Below are positions 17,904 to 25,771 of a DNA stretch of 64,000 nucleotides, piece by piece. Under the pieces are notes generated by a model, which was not told the DNA's origin, did not search any database, and saw nothing but the letters and a program-made list of their open reading frames with translations. The DNA lies in NCBI GenBank assembly GCA_030247855.1, contig JAPDRN010000153.1, positions 1 to 64,000 on the forward strand. Direction: 5' to 3'. This DNA comes from Knufia peltigerae. Lineage: Eukaryota > Ascomycota > Eurotiomycetes > Chaetothyriales > Trichomeriaceae. A program made the translations under genes and the position numbers. The stretch's first letter is position 1; each line of letters opens with the position of its first letter.

Positions 17904-19079
17904 TCAGTCCCGCGGCAGACGCCGGTGCTTCAGCCGTGTATCGGCCAGCCCCACCGCCAGCAGCACGATGCTGGTCAGCCACCCTGCGGCCAGCAGGTGC
18001 ATCCATGGCAGCACGAAGCCGAGTACGACCAGCGCCGCCGCCCCTGCCAGGTGCGAGCGCGGCACGCGACCGTAGACCGCCCGCTTGTACAGTGCACTGC
18101 CCAACAGGTAGATCAACGGTCCCGCCGCAAGCATCGCGGCATACGGCAGGGTCACTGCCGCCTCCGGCTCGTCCATCACCAGATCATTGCCGACGGCGGT
18201 GGCGATGATGCCGGCGATCAACAGCGCGTGCACATAGTGGAAATAGGCGCCGATGCGACCCGGGTCGTCGGAGCGGGTGATGGTGTCGGTGGCGTCCCGG
18301 CTGGAGATGCCGAAGTACAGCCACCACATCGCGATCGTACCGGCGAAGGTCGCCAGCACCGCCGAAACCACCTCTCCACTCCAGTGCTCCACCTCGCTCA
18401 GCACGCCGCCGGTTGCCAGCAGCGTCTCACCCAGTGCGACGATCACGAACAGCTGGCAGCGCTCGGCCAGATGCCCGCCTTCGATGGTCCACTCGCGGGT
18501 ACGCGAACGGCCGAGGCCGGGAAACGCAAAGCCGAACATCGGCGAGATGTATTCACAGGCGACGGCCAGCGCCCACAGCGCCAGCCGCGCATTGCCCTCG
18601 ACTGCTGCACCAGCCAGCCAGAAGCAGGCCGAAACGCTGACCCAGGACAGCATGCGCCTGAAATTTGCAGCCAGCGGGTGCGCGCGCCCTACTTCCAGCA
18701 GGACAAACAGCGTCCGGCCCACCTGCATCGTGGCGTAGGCGCCGGCGAATATCCACGCGCGTCCGGCAAAGGCTTCGGGGATGGACGAAGACATCAGCAA
18801 CGCCAGCAGCATCGTGACGAACAACAGGCCTCGGATGCGCGGCGCCTCCGGGTCGAACCAGTTGCTGACCCAGCACGCGTACTGCCAGCCAAGCCAGACC
18901 GCAAACCACAGCACCAGCGTCTGCAGCACGCCCAGCAGGCCCAGGTGGTGCAGCAGGTGGTGGCTGAGCTGGGTGACGGCGAACACGTAGACCAGATCGA
19001 AGAACAGTTCTTCGTAGGTCACCCGCGCATGATGGCCGTCGCGACGACGCAGGGCAGGAAGACGGGGTGTTGCCGGCAT
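17904..19079 (-). CDS. ltrA: Low temperature requirement protein A (LtrA) family membrane protein
   Basis: 391 residues from the ATG at 19079 with GAGG seven bases upstream. The frame stays open to 19673, but that part overlaps the small membrane-protein gene and is not signal-like. It opens with the family hallmark VTYEELFFDLVYVFAVTQLS, followed by about ten hydrophobic segments, WEGGHLAER-like EGGHLAERCQLFVIVALGET and YFGISSRDATD. LtrA proteins were first linked to growth at low temperature in Listeria; the biochemical role is unknown. Probably co-transcribed with the 88-residue membrane protein upstream. Confidence 0.9.
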   Translation of the reverse strand: MPATPRLPALRRRDGHHARVTYEELFFDLVYVFAVTQLSHHLLHHLGLLGVLQTLVLWFAVWLGWQYACWVSNWFDPEAPRIRGLLFVTMLLALLMSSSIPEAFAGRAWIFAGAYATMQVGRTLFVLLEVGRAHPLAANFRRMLSWVSVSACFWLAGAAVEGNARLALWALAVACEYISPMFGFAFPGLGRSRTREWTIEGGHLAERCQLFVIVALGETLLATGGVLSEVEHWSGEVVSAVLATFAGTIAMWWLYFGISSRDATDTITRSDDPGRIGAYFHYVHALLIAGIIATAVGNDLVMDEPEAAVTLPYAAMLAAGPLIYLLGSALYKRAVYGRVPRSHLAGAAALVVLGFVLPWMHLLAAGWLTSIVLLAVGLADTRLKHRRLPRD

Positions 19080-19093
19080 CGCGGATCCTCGGT

Positions 19094-19360
19094 TCAGCGG
19101 CCCAGCCGCCAGAAAATGACACCGGCTACCAGCGCCGGCACGGCAAACACCAGCAACAGGATCGGCAGCTCCTCGCGCACCGCATAGCCCGCCCGGCTGA
19201 CCCCCACCCACAGATTGGCCACCGACACCAGCAGCCAGGTGCCGATGAAGGCCAACAGCGCCGTTGGCAACTGCGAGCTGCCTGTGCTCCAGAGCCTGCC
19301 GAACAGGGCGAAGACGCCCAGCAACAGGAACCCGCCGACGATCACCAGAAGCACGTGCAT
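19094..19360 (-). CDS. Small integral membrane protein next to ltrA
   Basis: 88 residues from the ATG at 19360 (GGGGAGAGTGACC upstream); a GTG six bases earlier is possible. Three hydrophobic segments are visible: MHVLLVIVGGFLLLGVFALF, LPTALLAFIGTWLLVSVANL and ILLLVFAVPALVAGVIFW. No family is recognised with confidence. It ends 14 bases before the ltrA start on the same strand, so it is probably translated from the same message. Confidence 0.75.
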   Translation of the reverse strand: MHVLLVIVGGFLLLGVFALFGRLWSTGSSQLPTALLAFIGTWLLVSVANLWVGVSRAGYAVREELPILLLVFAVPALVAGVIFWRLGR

Positions 19361-19480
19361 GGTCACTCTCCCCGATGGCTGCCCTGCAGCCTATCTGCGG
19401 CCGAGTGTGCGCTGCAGAGGGTGATCGTGGATTCACTTTCCAGCGGCCACGAACAATCCCCCGTGGCACACTCGATAGCA

Positions 19481-19499
19481 AATGCGAACAGTTCCCATT
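19481..19499 (+). promoter_or_regulatory. Candidate Fur box upstream of the sigma-factor gene
   Basis: AATGCGAACAGTTCCCATT has AATG/CATT ends and the AATGnGAAnnnTTCnCATT pattern of xanthomonad/pseudomonad Fur sites. It is framed by GATAG (19474-19478) and CTATC (19501-19505). It lies 69 bases upstream of the sigma gene, where iron repression of a FecI-type sigma is expected. Confidence 0.55.
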
Positions 19500-19567
19500 A
19501 CTATCGTGGCACCGCGCAGGGCTGGCCTTGCGTGCCCCCCCCCTCCCCGTCTGCGCCGCTTTCCCGG

Positions 19568-20101
19568 ATGTCCACGCCACCGCACTCCCCATCACCTGCA
19601 CTGCCGCTGGTGTCCTCGCTGGTGCGCCACTACGAGGATCTGGTGGATTACCTGCGCCGTCGCTTCGCCTCACCCGGGCTGGCCCGCGAGGTGGTGCACG
19701 ATGTCTGCATCCGCCTGCTGGAGCGCCCCACCCCGGCAGATGTGCGGCAACCGATGGCGCTGCTGCGGCGGATGGCGCATGACGCCGCGGTTGATCGTTG
19801 CCGTGCCGAAGACCTGCGCCGCCAGTGGGTGGAACCCCGTGCCGAACTGCCAGATGCCGCCTGCGAAGGCGCCGGCCCTGCCAGGCAGGCGGCCGCCGCG
19901 CAGGAACTGGAACGGCTGGTCGAGGTCATCCGTGCGATGCCCTGTCGCCGCCGCCAGGTGTTCATCCTGCACAAGATCCATGACCTGCCGCAGGCGGCGG
20001 TTGCGCGGCGCATGGGCATCGGCCTGAAGGCCGTCGAGCGGCATCTGCGGTTGGCGATGCTCGATTGCCGGCAGACGCTGGATGTGCGGGCGCTGACGTG
20101 A
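19568..20101 (+). CDS. ECF sigma factor, FecI-like (iron-starvation type)
   Basis: 177 residues from the ATG at 19568. Region 2 is visible in LVRHYEDLVDYLRRRFASPG with DVCIRLLERP. Region 4 is RRRQVFILHKIHDLPQAAVA then GIGLKAVERHLRLAM. It directs RNA polymerase to the receptor gene when the ferric-siderophore signal is relayed through the receptor and the FecR. Its TGA overlaps the GTG start of the FecR gene (GTGA), and a likely Fur box precedes it, so it is iron-repressed. A longer open frame upstream is not coding-like. Confidence 0.88.
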   Translation: MSTPPHSPSPALPLVSSLVRHYEDLVDYLRRRFASPGLAREVVHDVCIRLLERPTPADVRQPMALLRRMAHDAAVDRCRAEDLRRQWVEPRAELPDAACEGAGPARQAAAAQELERLVEVIRAMPCRRRQVFILHKIHDLPQAAVARRMGIGLKAVERHLRLAMLDCRQTLDVRALT

Positions 20102-20958
20102 CAGCACCACGCCGCCCGCGCACCCCACGCCCGGACAGAACCGGCGCGCCTTCGCCTGATCGTGTGCTGGATCAACATCGGGACACCCTCAAGGCATTGT
20201 TTCCGGTGCCCGACCCGGTGCAGCTGTATCGGCCTCATCGCAGCCGGCAGATCGGCGGCGCCGTGCTCGGCCTGCTGTTGGTGACTGGACTGGGCGGGCT
20301 TTACGCCTTCGATCCCGGCTGGCAACAGCACGATTACCAGACAGCCATCGGCGAGCGTCGCAACGTGCTGCTGGCCGATGGCAGCCGCATCGAACTGGAT
20401 GCAGACAGCCATCTGCAGGTGCGCGGCCATCTGCGTTCGCGCCGCATGGTGCTGGTCTACGGACGCGCCCGCTTCGAGGTGGCGCCGTCGCGCTGGCGTC
20501 GGTTCCAGGTCGATGCCGGACCGGTGCAGGTGCGCAACTACGGCACCGTGTTCGATGTGGATCGACGCGGTGACCGCAGTGAAGTCCGCCTGTGGCGCGG
20601 CAAGGTCGGCGTGCGCGTGACTGGCCGCGATGGCGAGCAGCGCCTGCATCCTGGCCAGCAGCTGCTGGCAGGGACAGGCCCGGTCCAGCAACCGCAGCCG
20701 ATCGCCACCGGCAGCGGGGAATGGACCGAGGGCAGGCTGCAGTTCGCGCAGACCCCGCTGGGCGAAGTGATACGCAGCCTGCAGCGCTATCACCGCGGCG
20801 CGATCGTACTGGACGAACCCGGTCTGGCCACGCTGCAGGTTTCGGGCGTGTTCGATGGCGACCATGCCGCCACCGCGCTGGCGCTGCTGCCGGAGATCCT
20901 GCCGGTCGTCGTCCACCCCCGCGACGATGGCAGCGTCCACATCTCCGCACACCACTGA
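20098..20958 (+). CDS. FecR-like anti-sigma factor / signal transducer
   Basis: 286 residues from the GTG at 20098, coupled to the sigma-factor stop. A single transmembrane segment (IGGAVLGLLLVTGLGGLYAF, ~51-71) precedes the periplasmic FecR domain: RRNVLLADGSRIELDADSHL, VLVYGRARFEV, VRNYGTVFDV and VRLWRGKVGV. The C-terminal STN-interacting part is FAQTPLGEVIRSLQRYHRGA. The cytoplasmic N-terminus is proline/arginine-rich and lacks the usual Trp-rich DUF4880 motif, which is unusual for a FecR that must bind sigma. It transmits receptor occupancy to the sigma factor. Confidence 0.9.
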   Translation: MTAPRRPRTPRPDRTGAPSPDRVLDQHRDTLKALFPVPDPVQLYRPHRSRQIGGAVLGLLLVTGLGGLYAFDPGWQQHDYQTAIGERRNVLLADGSRIELDADSHLQVRGHLRSRRMVLVYGRARFEVAPSRWRRFQVDAGPVQVRNYGTVFDVDRRGDRSEVRLWRGKVGVRVTGRDGEQRLHPGQQLLAGTGPVQQPQPIATGSGEWTEGRLQFAQTPLGEVIRSLQRYHRGAIVLDEPGLATLQVSGVFDGDHAATALALLPEILPVVVHPRDDGSVHISAHH

Positions 20959-21028
20959 ATTCCGCATCGGGGGTGGGTTGTGGCCCTGCTCATCCGGCTG
21001 CTGCTTGAACCCCTCTGAAGGACCCCGC

Positions 21029-23455
21029 ATGACCCGCATTGCCCTGCCCGCCGCCCTGCGCCGCCTGACGCCTGCCCTGCTGGCCGTCAGCCTGTGCGCC
21101 GCCCTTCCGGTGGCGGCGCAATCCACCCCCGCGACGGTGGACGTCCATCTTCCGGCGGCGCCGCTGCAGCAGTCACTCAATGCGATGGCCAGGCAGAGCG
21201 GCATCCAGCTGCTGTTCGCTGCGGACAGCGTTGCCGGCCGCCAGGCACCAGCGCTGGACGGCCGCTATGCCCCACGCGAGGCGCTGCAACGGCTGATTGC
21301 CGGCCAGGGTCTGGACGTCGAGGAACGCTCGCCAGGCGTATTCGTGATCCGCAGTGCGGTCGCAACCGCGACGCCGGCGGCAAAAGCGGACAGCCCGCGC
21401 ACGGCAGCAGCGCCGGCAGCCGCGACTTCGCTCGGCAGAGTGACCGTGTCGGCGTCCACCGCGCGCATGCCGCAGGGCGAGACCGCCATGCCCAACACCA
21501 TCACCGTGCTCACCCGTGAGGACATCCAGCAACAGCTGGCACTGGGCTCGGATGTGTCCCGGGTGCTGTCCTCGCAGATCCCGGCCTTCGCCCCGGCGCG
21601 CGAGAAGATGTCCAACTATGGCGAAAGCATGCGCGGGCGCGGCATCCTGTACATGGTCGACGGCGTGCCACAGTCCACGCCGCTGCGCGATGGCTCGCGT
21701 GATTCACATACCATCGATCCGGCGATGATCGAACGCATCGAAGTGATCCACGGTGCCAACGCGCTGCAGGGTATCGGCGGCACCGGTGGCATCGTCAACA
21801 TCATCACCCGCAGCGCGCCGAGCGAACCGGGTGCTTTCCTGCTGGACAGCAACCTCTCGCTCACCGCCGCCTCGCCCGGCCGCCGCGATGATGATGGCCA
21901 GCGTGCTTCGGCACTGGTGGGTATCCGCGGCGAACAGTTCGACCTGGTGGCCGGCCTGGCCCATGAGCGACAGGGCCTGTACTACGACGGCGATGGCCGT
22001 GCGATCGGCACCAATGCGCAGGGCGAACTGATGGATTCGACCTCGACCAACATCTTCGCCAAGCTTGGCTGGAACATCGCCGAAGGCCAGCGCCTGCAGT
22101 TGATGGCCAATCGCTACGAACTGCGCGGCCTGGACAATTACCTGCCCGTGGATGGCAACTTCCGCAGCGGTCGCCCGGCCACGTCGGTGCCCGGCGATAC
22201 GCCGCTCGATCCGCCGATGAACCGCTCACGCTCGCTGACCCTGGACTACAGCAATGCCGATCTGTTCGGCGGCCAGTTCCTGGCGCAGGCCTTCGCGGTT
22301 GATTTCGAAGGGCGTTACGGCGCGAGCCAGTGGGACCCGTGGGGCAACACGGGTGCCAACGCCGCCTGGGACCAGACCCAGAACGAATCGGACAAACGCG
22401 GCTTCAAGCTGACCCAGAGCTGGCGCCGCATCGGCGACACGTCGCTGGACGTGACTCTGGGCCTGGATGGCCTGCGTGACCGCACCCACCAGGTACTGCT
22501 GGCCAGCGGCCTGAACTGGGTGCCGCTGACCACCTACCAGAGCCTGTCGCCGCTGCTGCAGCTGCAGTGGTGGCCCACCGACCACGTCATGCTGTCCGCT
22601 GGCCTGCGTTACGAAAAGGGCGAGCTGGAAGTAGGCGACTACACCACCCTGCCCCGCTACGGCGCACGCAAGGTGGCCGGTGGCAAACCGACGATGAGCG
22701 AGACGCTGCCCAATTTCGGCGCGGTCTGGTACATCAATGATCGCCTCAACGCCTACGCGTCGTATTCGGAAGGCTACACCGTGGCCGATGTTGGCCGCGT
22801 GCTGCGCGCGATCAACCGCGATGGCCAGCGCGTGGACAACCTGGTGGACCTGTCGCCGGTGGTGTCGGACAACCGCGAGATCGGACTGGAATATGACGAT
22901 GGTCGCTTCAGCGGCGATATCGCGTACTACACCTCCGAATCCAAACTGGGTTCGGTACTGGTCTATGACGCCGGTATCGATGCCTACAACGTGCAGCGCC
23001 AGGCTACGCGGGTGGAAGGCTTCGAGACCAACCTGCGCCTGCGCCTGGGCGACAGCCGCCTCGGCCTGGGCTACGCCCGCGCCAATGGCCGCTACGACGC
23101 CAATCTGGATGGTCAACTGGAAAGCGACCTGGCGGGCGTCAACGTCGCCCCGAACCGGCTGACCGCGTTCTGGGAACAGAGCTGGACCTCGCAGCTCAGC
23201 ACCCGCCTGCAGGCCAGCCATGCCTTCGATCGCGACTTCGACCTGCGCGGCGTGCCGGTGGCCAGTTTCAAGGGCTACACCACGTTCGATCTGGTCGCCC
23301 GCTATGCGCTGGACAAGAGCAGTTTCACCCTGGGCGTGCAGAACCTCGCCAACAAGCAGTACATCACCTACTACTCGCAGACCACGCCGTCCAACCCGAG
23401 CTATTTTGCCGGGCGCGGACGTGTGCTGACGCTGGGATGGCAGTACCGCTACTGA
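21029..23455 (+). CDS. TonB-dependent siderophore receptor with N-terminal signalling (STN) domain
   Basis: 808 residues from the ATG at 21029 (GAAGGACCCCGC upstream). Signal peptide to about residue 31 (PVAAQS). STN domain ~36-112 (LPAAPLQQSLNAMARQSGIQ, VFVIRSAV), then the TonB-box/plug: VTVSASTARMPQGE, MRGRGILYMVDGVPQ, IERIEVIHGANALQGIGGTG and VNIITRSAP. The barrel ends with an aromatic C-terminal residue (LTLGWQYRY). The STN domain makes it a transducer that signals to the FecR and sigma factor just upstream, completing a FecIRA-type module. The plug resembles catecholate/aerobactin-class receptors; the actual siderophore is not decidable from sequence. Confidence 0.92.
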   Translation: MTRIALPAALRRLTPALLAVSLCAALPVAAQSTPATVDVHLPAAPLQQSLNAMARQSGIQLLFAADSVAGRQAPALDGRYAPREALQRLIAGQGLDVEERSPGVFVIRSAVATATPAAKADSPRTAAAPAAATSLGRVTVSASTARMPQGETAMPNTITVLTREDIQQQLALGSDVSRVLSSQIPAFAPAREKMSNYGESMRGRGILYMVDGVPQSTPLRDGSRDSHTIDPAMIERIEVIHGANALQGIGGTGGIVNIITRSAPSEPGAFLLDSNLSLTAASPGRRDDDGQRASALVGIRGEQFDLVAGLAHERQGLYYDGDGRAIGTNAQGELMDSTSTNIFAKLGWNIAEGQRLQLMANRYELRGLDNYLPVDGNFRSGRPATSVPGDTPLDPPMNRSRSLTLDYSNADLFGGQFLAQAFAVDFEGRYGASQWDPWGNTGANAAWDQTQNESDKRGFKLTQSWRRIGDTSLDVTLGLDGLRDRTHQVLLASGLNWVPLTTYQSLSPLLQLQWWPTDHVMLSAGLRYEKGELEVGDYTTLPRYGARKVAGGKPTMSETLPNFGAVWYINDRLNAYASYSEGYTVADVGRVLRAINRDGQRVDNLVDLSPVVSDNREIGLEYDDGRFSGDIAYYTSESKLGSVLVYDAGIDAYNVQRQATRVEGFETNLRLRLGDSRLGLGYARANGRYDANLDGQLESDLAGVNVAPNRLTAFWEQSWTSQLSTRLQASHAFDRDFDLRGVPVASFKGYTTFDLVARYALDKSSFTLGVQNLANKQYITYYSQTTPSNPSYFAGRGRVLTLGWQYRY

Positions 23456-23501
23456 GAGATGGCGCCCTTATGGGTGCCATGAATTCTATGCGTGACGCGA
23501 C

Positions 23502-23535
23502 GAAGGAGGCCCATGCTAGTTTCTGGGCCTCCTTC
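23502..23535 (+). promoter_or_regulatory. Strong stem-loop between the receptor gene and blaL1
   Basis: GAAGGAGGCCCA and TGGGCCTCCTTC form a perfect 12-bp stem with a 10-base loop, ending 14 bases before the blaL1 ATG. No U-run follows, so it is either a weak terminator for the receptor gene or a leader structure of blaL1. Confidence 0.7.
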
Positions 23536-23549
23536 ATCGGTGTCCTCCC

Positions 23550-24419
23550 ATGCGCCTGCAGACCCTCGCCATCAGTCTCGCTGCCCTGCTTCCCACCGCG
23601 GCCTCTGCCGCCGAACCGCCGCTTCCACAGCTGCGTGCCTACACCGTGGATGCCTCTTGGCTGCAGCCCATGGCGCCGCTGCAGATTGCCGACCACACCT
23701 GGCAGATCGGCACCGAAGACCTGACCGCGCTGCTGGTGCAGACGCCGCAGGGCGCGGTGCTGCTCGATGGCGGCATGCCGCAGATGGCCGACCACCTGCT
23801 GCGCAACATGGAAGCGCGCGGTGTTGCGCCGCAGGATCTGCACCTGATCCTGCTCAGCCATGCCCACGCCGACCACGCCGGCCCGGTTGCTGCGCTCAAG
23901 CGCGGCACCGGTGCGCAGATCGTGGCCAATGCCGAATCGGCGGTGCTGCTGGCGCGCGGCGGCAGCAACGACCTGCACTTCGGCGACGGCATCACCTATC
24001 CGCCGGCAACTGCGGACAGGATCATCATGGACGGCGAGGTGGTCTCGCTCGGTGGCATCGACTTCACCGCGCACTTCGTGCCCGGTCACACCCCGGGCAG
24101 CACCGCCTGGACCTGGACCGATACCCGTGAAGGAAAACCCGTGCGCATCGTCTACGCCGACAGCCTGAGCGCACCGGGCTATCAACTGCAGGACAACCCG
24201 CGCTATCCGCACCTCATCGACGACTACCATCGCAGCTTCGCCACGGTGCGCGCTTTGCCCTGCGACATCCTGCTGACCCCGCACCCCGGTGCGAGCGGCT
24301 GGAACTACGCCGCGGGTGCATCGGTAGCAGCCAAGGCGATGACCTGCAAAGGCTACGCCGATACGGCCGAACGCAATTTCGATGCGCAGCTGAAGAAGGA
24401 ACGCGAAAAGCAGCGTTGA
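23550..24419 (+). CDS. blaL1: Subclass B3 metallo-beta-lactamase L1
   Basis: 289 residues, essentially the full L1 length, with a signal peptide (MRLQTLAISLAALLPTAASA). All zinc ligands of L1 enzymes are present: His104, His106, Asp108 and His109 in SHAHADHAGP, His180 in VPGHTPGSTAW and His245 in LLTPHPGASGW. It hydrolyses carbapenems and other beta-lactams in the periplasm and is an intrinsic enzyme of S. maltophilia. It follows the TonB receptor by 94 bases, has no recognisable SD before its ATG, and is preceded by a 12-bp stem-loop. In this species L1 is known to be induced through AmpR; no ampR lies in the window. Confidence 0.97.
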   Translation: MRLQTLAISLAALLPTAASAAEPPLPQLRAYTVDASWLQPMAPLQIADHTWQIGTEDLTALLVQTPQGAVLLDGGMPQMADHLLRNMEARGVAPQDLHLILLSHAHADHAGPVAALKRGTGAQIVANAESAVLLARGGSNDLHFGDGITYPPATADRIIMDGEVVSLGGIDFTAHFVPGHTPGSTAWTWTDTREGKPVRIVYADSLSAPGYQLQDNPRYPHLIDDYHRSFATVRALPCDILLTPHPGASGWNYAAGASVAAKAMTCKGYADTAERNFDAQLKKEREKQR

Positions 24420-24422
24420 ACA

Positions 24423-24449
24423 GGCGCGGCGGCAATCCGCCGCCGCGCC
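24423..24449. terminator. Bidirectional terminator between blaL1 and the DUF411 gene
   Basis: GGCGCGGCGG and CCGCCGCGCC form a 10-bp GC stem with a 7-base loop in the 43-base gap between the two convergent stops. There is no U-tract. Confidence 0.55.
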
Positions 24450-24462
24450 CGCTGAACCCCTG

Positions 24463-24996
24463 TCAGCCGCCCTGCCCGTGCTGTGCGAAGGGCTCGGTGC
24501 TGCCATCAGCCAGCACCAGCTCTACGGTATACGGCTGCACATAGCCATCCGGCATTTCCATGCCCGGAGATCCGGCCGGCATGCCCGGCAGCGCCAGGCC
24601 ACGCGCCGTCGGTCGTTCCTTCAGCAGGCGCTTGATGTCGCTGGCCGGAATATGGCCTTCCACCACGTAGCCACCGATCTCGGCGGTATGACAGGACGCC
24701 TTGCCAGCCGGTACGCCGAGGCGCTGCTTGACCGGATGCATGTCATCGGTGTCACGTATCTCAACCGGGAAGCCGGCAGCCTTGAGGTGGTCGGCCCACA
24801 CGCCACAGCAGCCACAACTGGCCGTCTTGTGGACGATGGCCAGCGGTAGTTCTGGATCGATCGTCGCCGCGACTGCCGACGAGGCGGCTGCGGTTGCCGT
24901 GGCGGGCGAGGACACGGCCTCTTCGGAGGCACGCGCGCAGGCGGTGCCAAGCAGAACGGTGGTAAGCAACAGGCTCAGGGAAAGCGTGCGGTTCAT
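24463..24996 (-). CDS. DUF411 metal-binding lipoprotein (copper-associated)
   Basis: 177 residues. The signal peptide ends in a lipobox (LLGTAC), so it is probably a lipoprotein anchored at Cys20. After an Ala/Ser-rich linker comes the DUF411 domain: VHKTASCGCCGVWADHLKAA, DDMHPVKQRLGVP and KASCHTAEIGGYVVEGHIPA. The CGCC and CHTA cysteines/histidines are candidate Cu(I) ligands. DUF411 proteins recur in copper and silver resistance clusters; here the upstream gene on the same strand is CopL-like. Likely periplasmic copper handling. Confidence 0.85.
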   Translation of the reverse strand: MNRTLSLSLLLTTVLLGTACARASEEAVSSPATATAAASSAVAATIDPELPLAIVHKTASCGCCGVWADHLKAAGFPVEIRDTDDMHPVKQRLGVPAGKASCHTAEIGGYVVEGHIPASDIKRLLKERPTARGLALPGMPAGSPGMEMPDGYVQPYTVELVLADGSTEPFAQHGQGG

Positions 24997-25117
24997 ATGT
25001 CAGGTTGTCCTTCGCAATCGCAGGCGCGAGCACCTGCCACCCACACGATGGATTCGCGTGGGTCAGTTAGATGAGGGGGGTACTGCAGGACGGCAGGCAC
25101 GCAATGCCTGCGCGCGA

Positions 25118-25471
25118 TCAGGCGATCGGCGGACGGATCAGGTGCGGCAGCGCAGGCGCGGGATGACCGGGTCGCAGCGCTTCGCCGGGCACTGCAGGTC
25201 GCGGCCATGCAGGAACGCTTGCCGCCGACGACAGCATGGCCACACTGGCCGGCACGCATTCGCAACCCTCGCTGCTGCACGCGCCTGCGTCCCGGTCATC
25301 GCAGCAAGCAGGCGCGGCAGAGATCGCAATGTCGGCGCTCTCGTGGGGTGCACCGCAATGACCATCGCTGGCCTGACCGTTGATGCCGCCCGAGGCAAGC
25401 GCCAGCGCCGGTGCATTCAGCACCAGGGTCAGGAGCAGCATCAGTCGCAGCAGTAGGCCGGATATATCCAC
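25118..25471 (-). CDS. CopL-family metal-binding regulatory protein (small, Cys-rich)
   Basis: 117 residues with a hydrophobic N-terminus (LLLRLMLLLTLVLNAPALAL) and a Cys/His cluster (HCGAPHES, ACCDDRD, ACSSEGCECVP). The C-terminus ALPHLIRPPIA has the RPPI ending of xanthomonad CopL proteins as I recall them. CopL is needed for copper-inducible expression of copAB in Xanthomonas and probably senses copper outside the cytoplasm. It lies 121 bases upstream of the DUF411 gene on the same strand, so both may form a copper-responsive pair without copAB nearby. Confidence 0.7.
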   Translation of the reverse strand: MDISGLLLRLMLLLTLVLNAPALALASGGINGQASDGHCGAPHESADIAISAAPACCDDRDAGACSSEGCECVPASVAMLSSAASVPAWPRPAVPGEALRPGHPAPALPHLIRPPIA

Positions 25472-25771
25472 GGGCTGATGATAGCCGACGCACGACGCGC
25501 CCGTCGCCGCTGCCGGGTGCCATCATGGATGACGTTCATTGGAGACGCAGCGCGCGGCTGGTGTACCTGGTCAGCCTCGACTACAACGCCAAGCGCTGGA
25601 CCCAGAGGGTGCCGGTGGTGAGCGACAACGAGGAATCGTACGGGCGCGCCCACCGGCCTGTCCGGCTGGCTGACTCGCCCCGGGCTTGCGTGCTGTCCGC
25701 GTCTGTGGCGAGATGGCGGTTGCGCCCGAGCCTCCAGGCACGGGGCCCCTCCAGGACACGGAATTGTCTCG
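25472..25771. other. 300-base divergent intergenic region
   Basis: This region separates the CopL-like gene from the DUF4034 gene and should hold both promoters. A plus-strand open stretch from an ATG at 25525 reads MDDVHWRRSARLVYLVSLDY and looks protein-like for about 40 residues, then becomes Arg/Pro-rich and runs into the next gene. No SD, domain or clear operator was found. Confidence 0.4.

Noticed and set aside
23492..24130. A 212-codon open frame overlapping blaL1 in another frame
   Set aside because: Low-complexity Arg/Pro sequence; blaL1 has all zinc ligands and full length, so this is a shadow. Its ATG at 23513 is only mentioned as a possible leader start.
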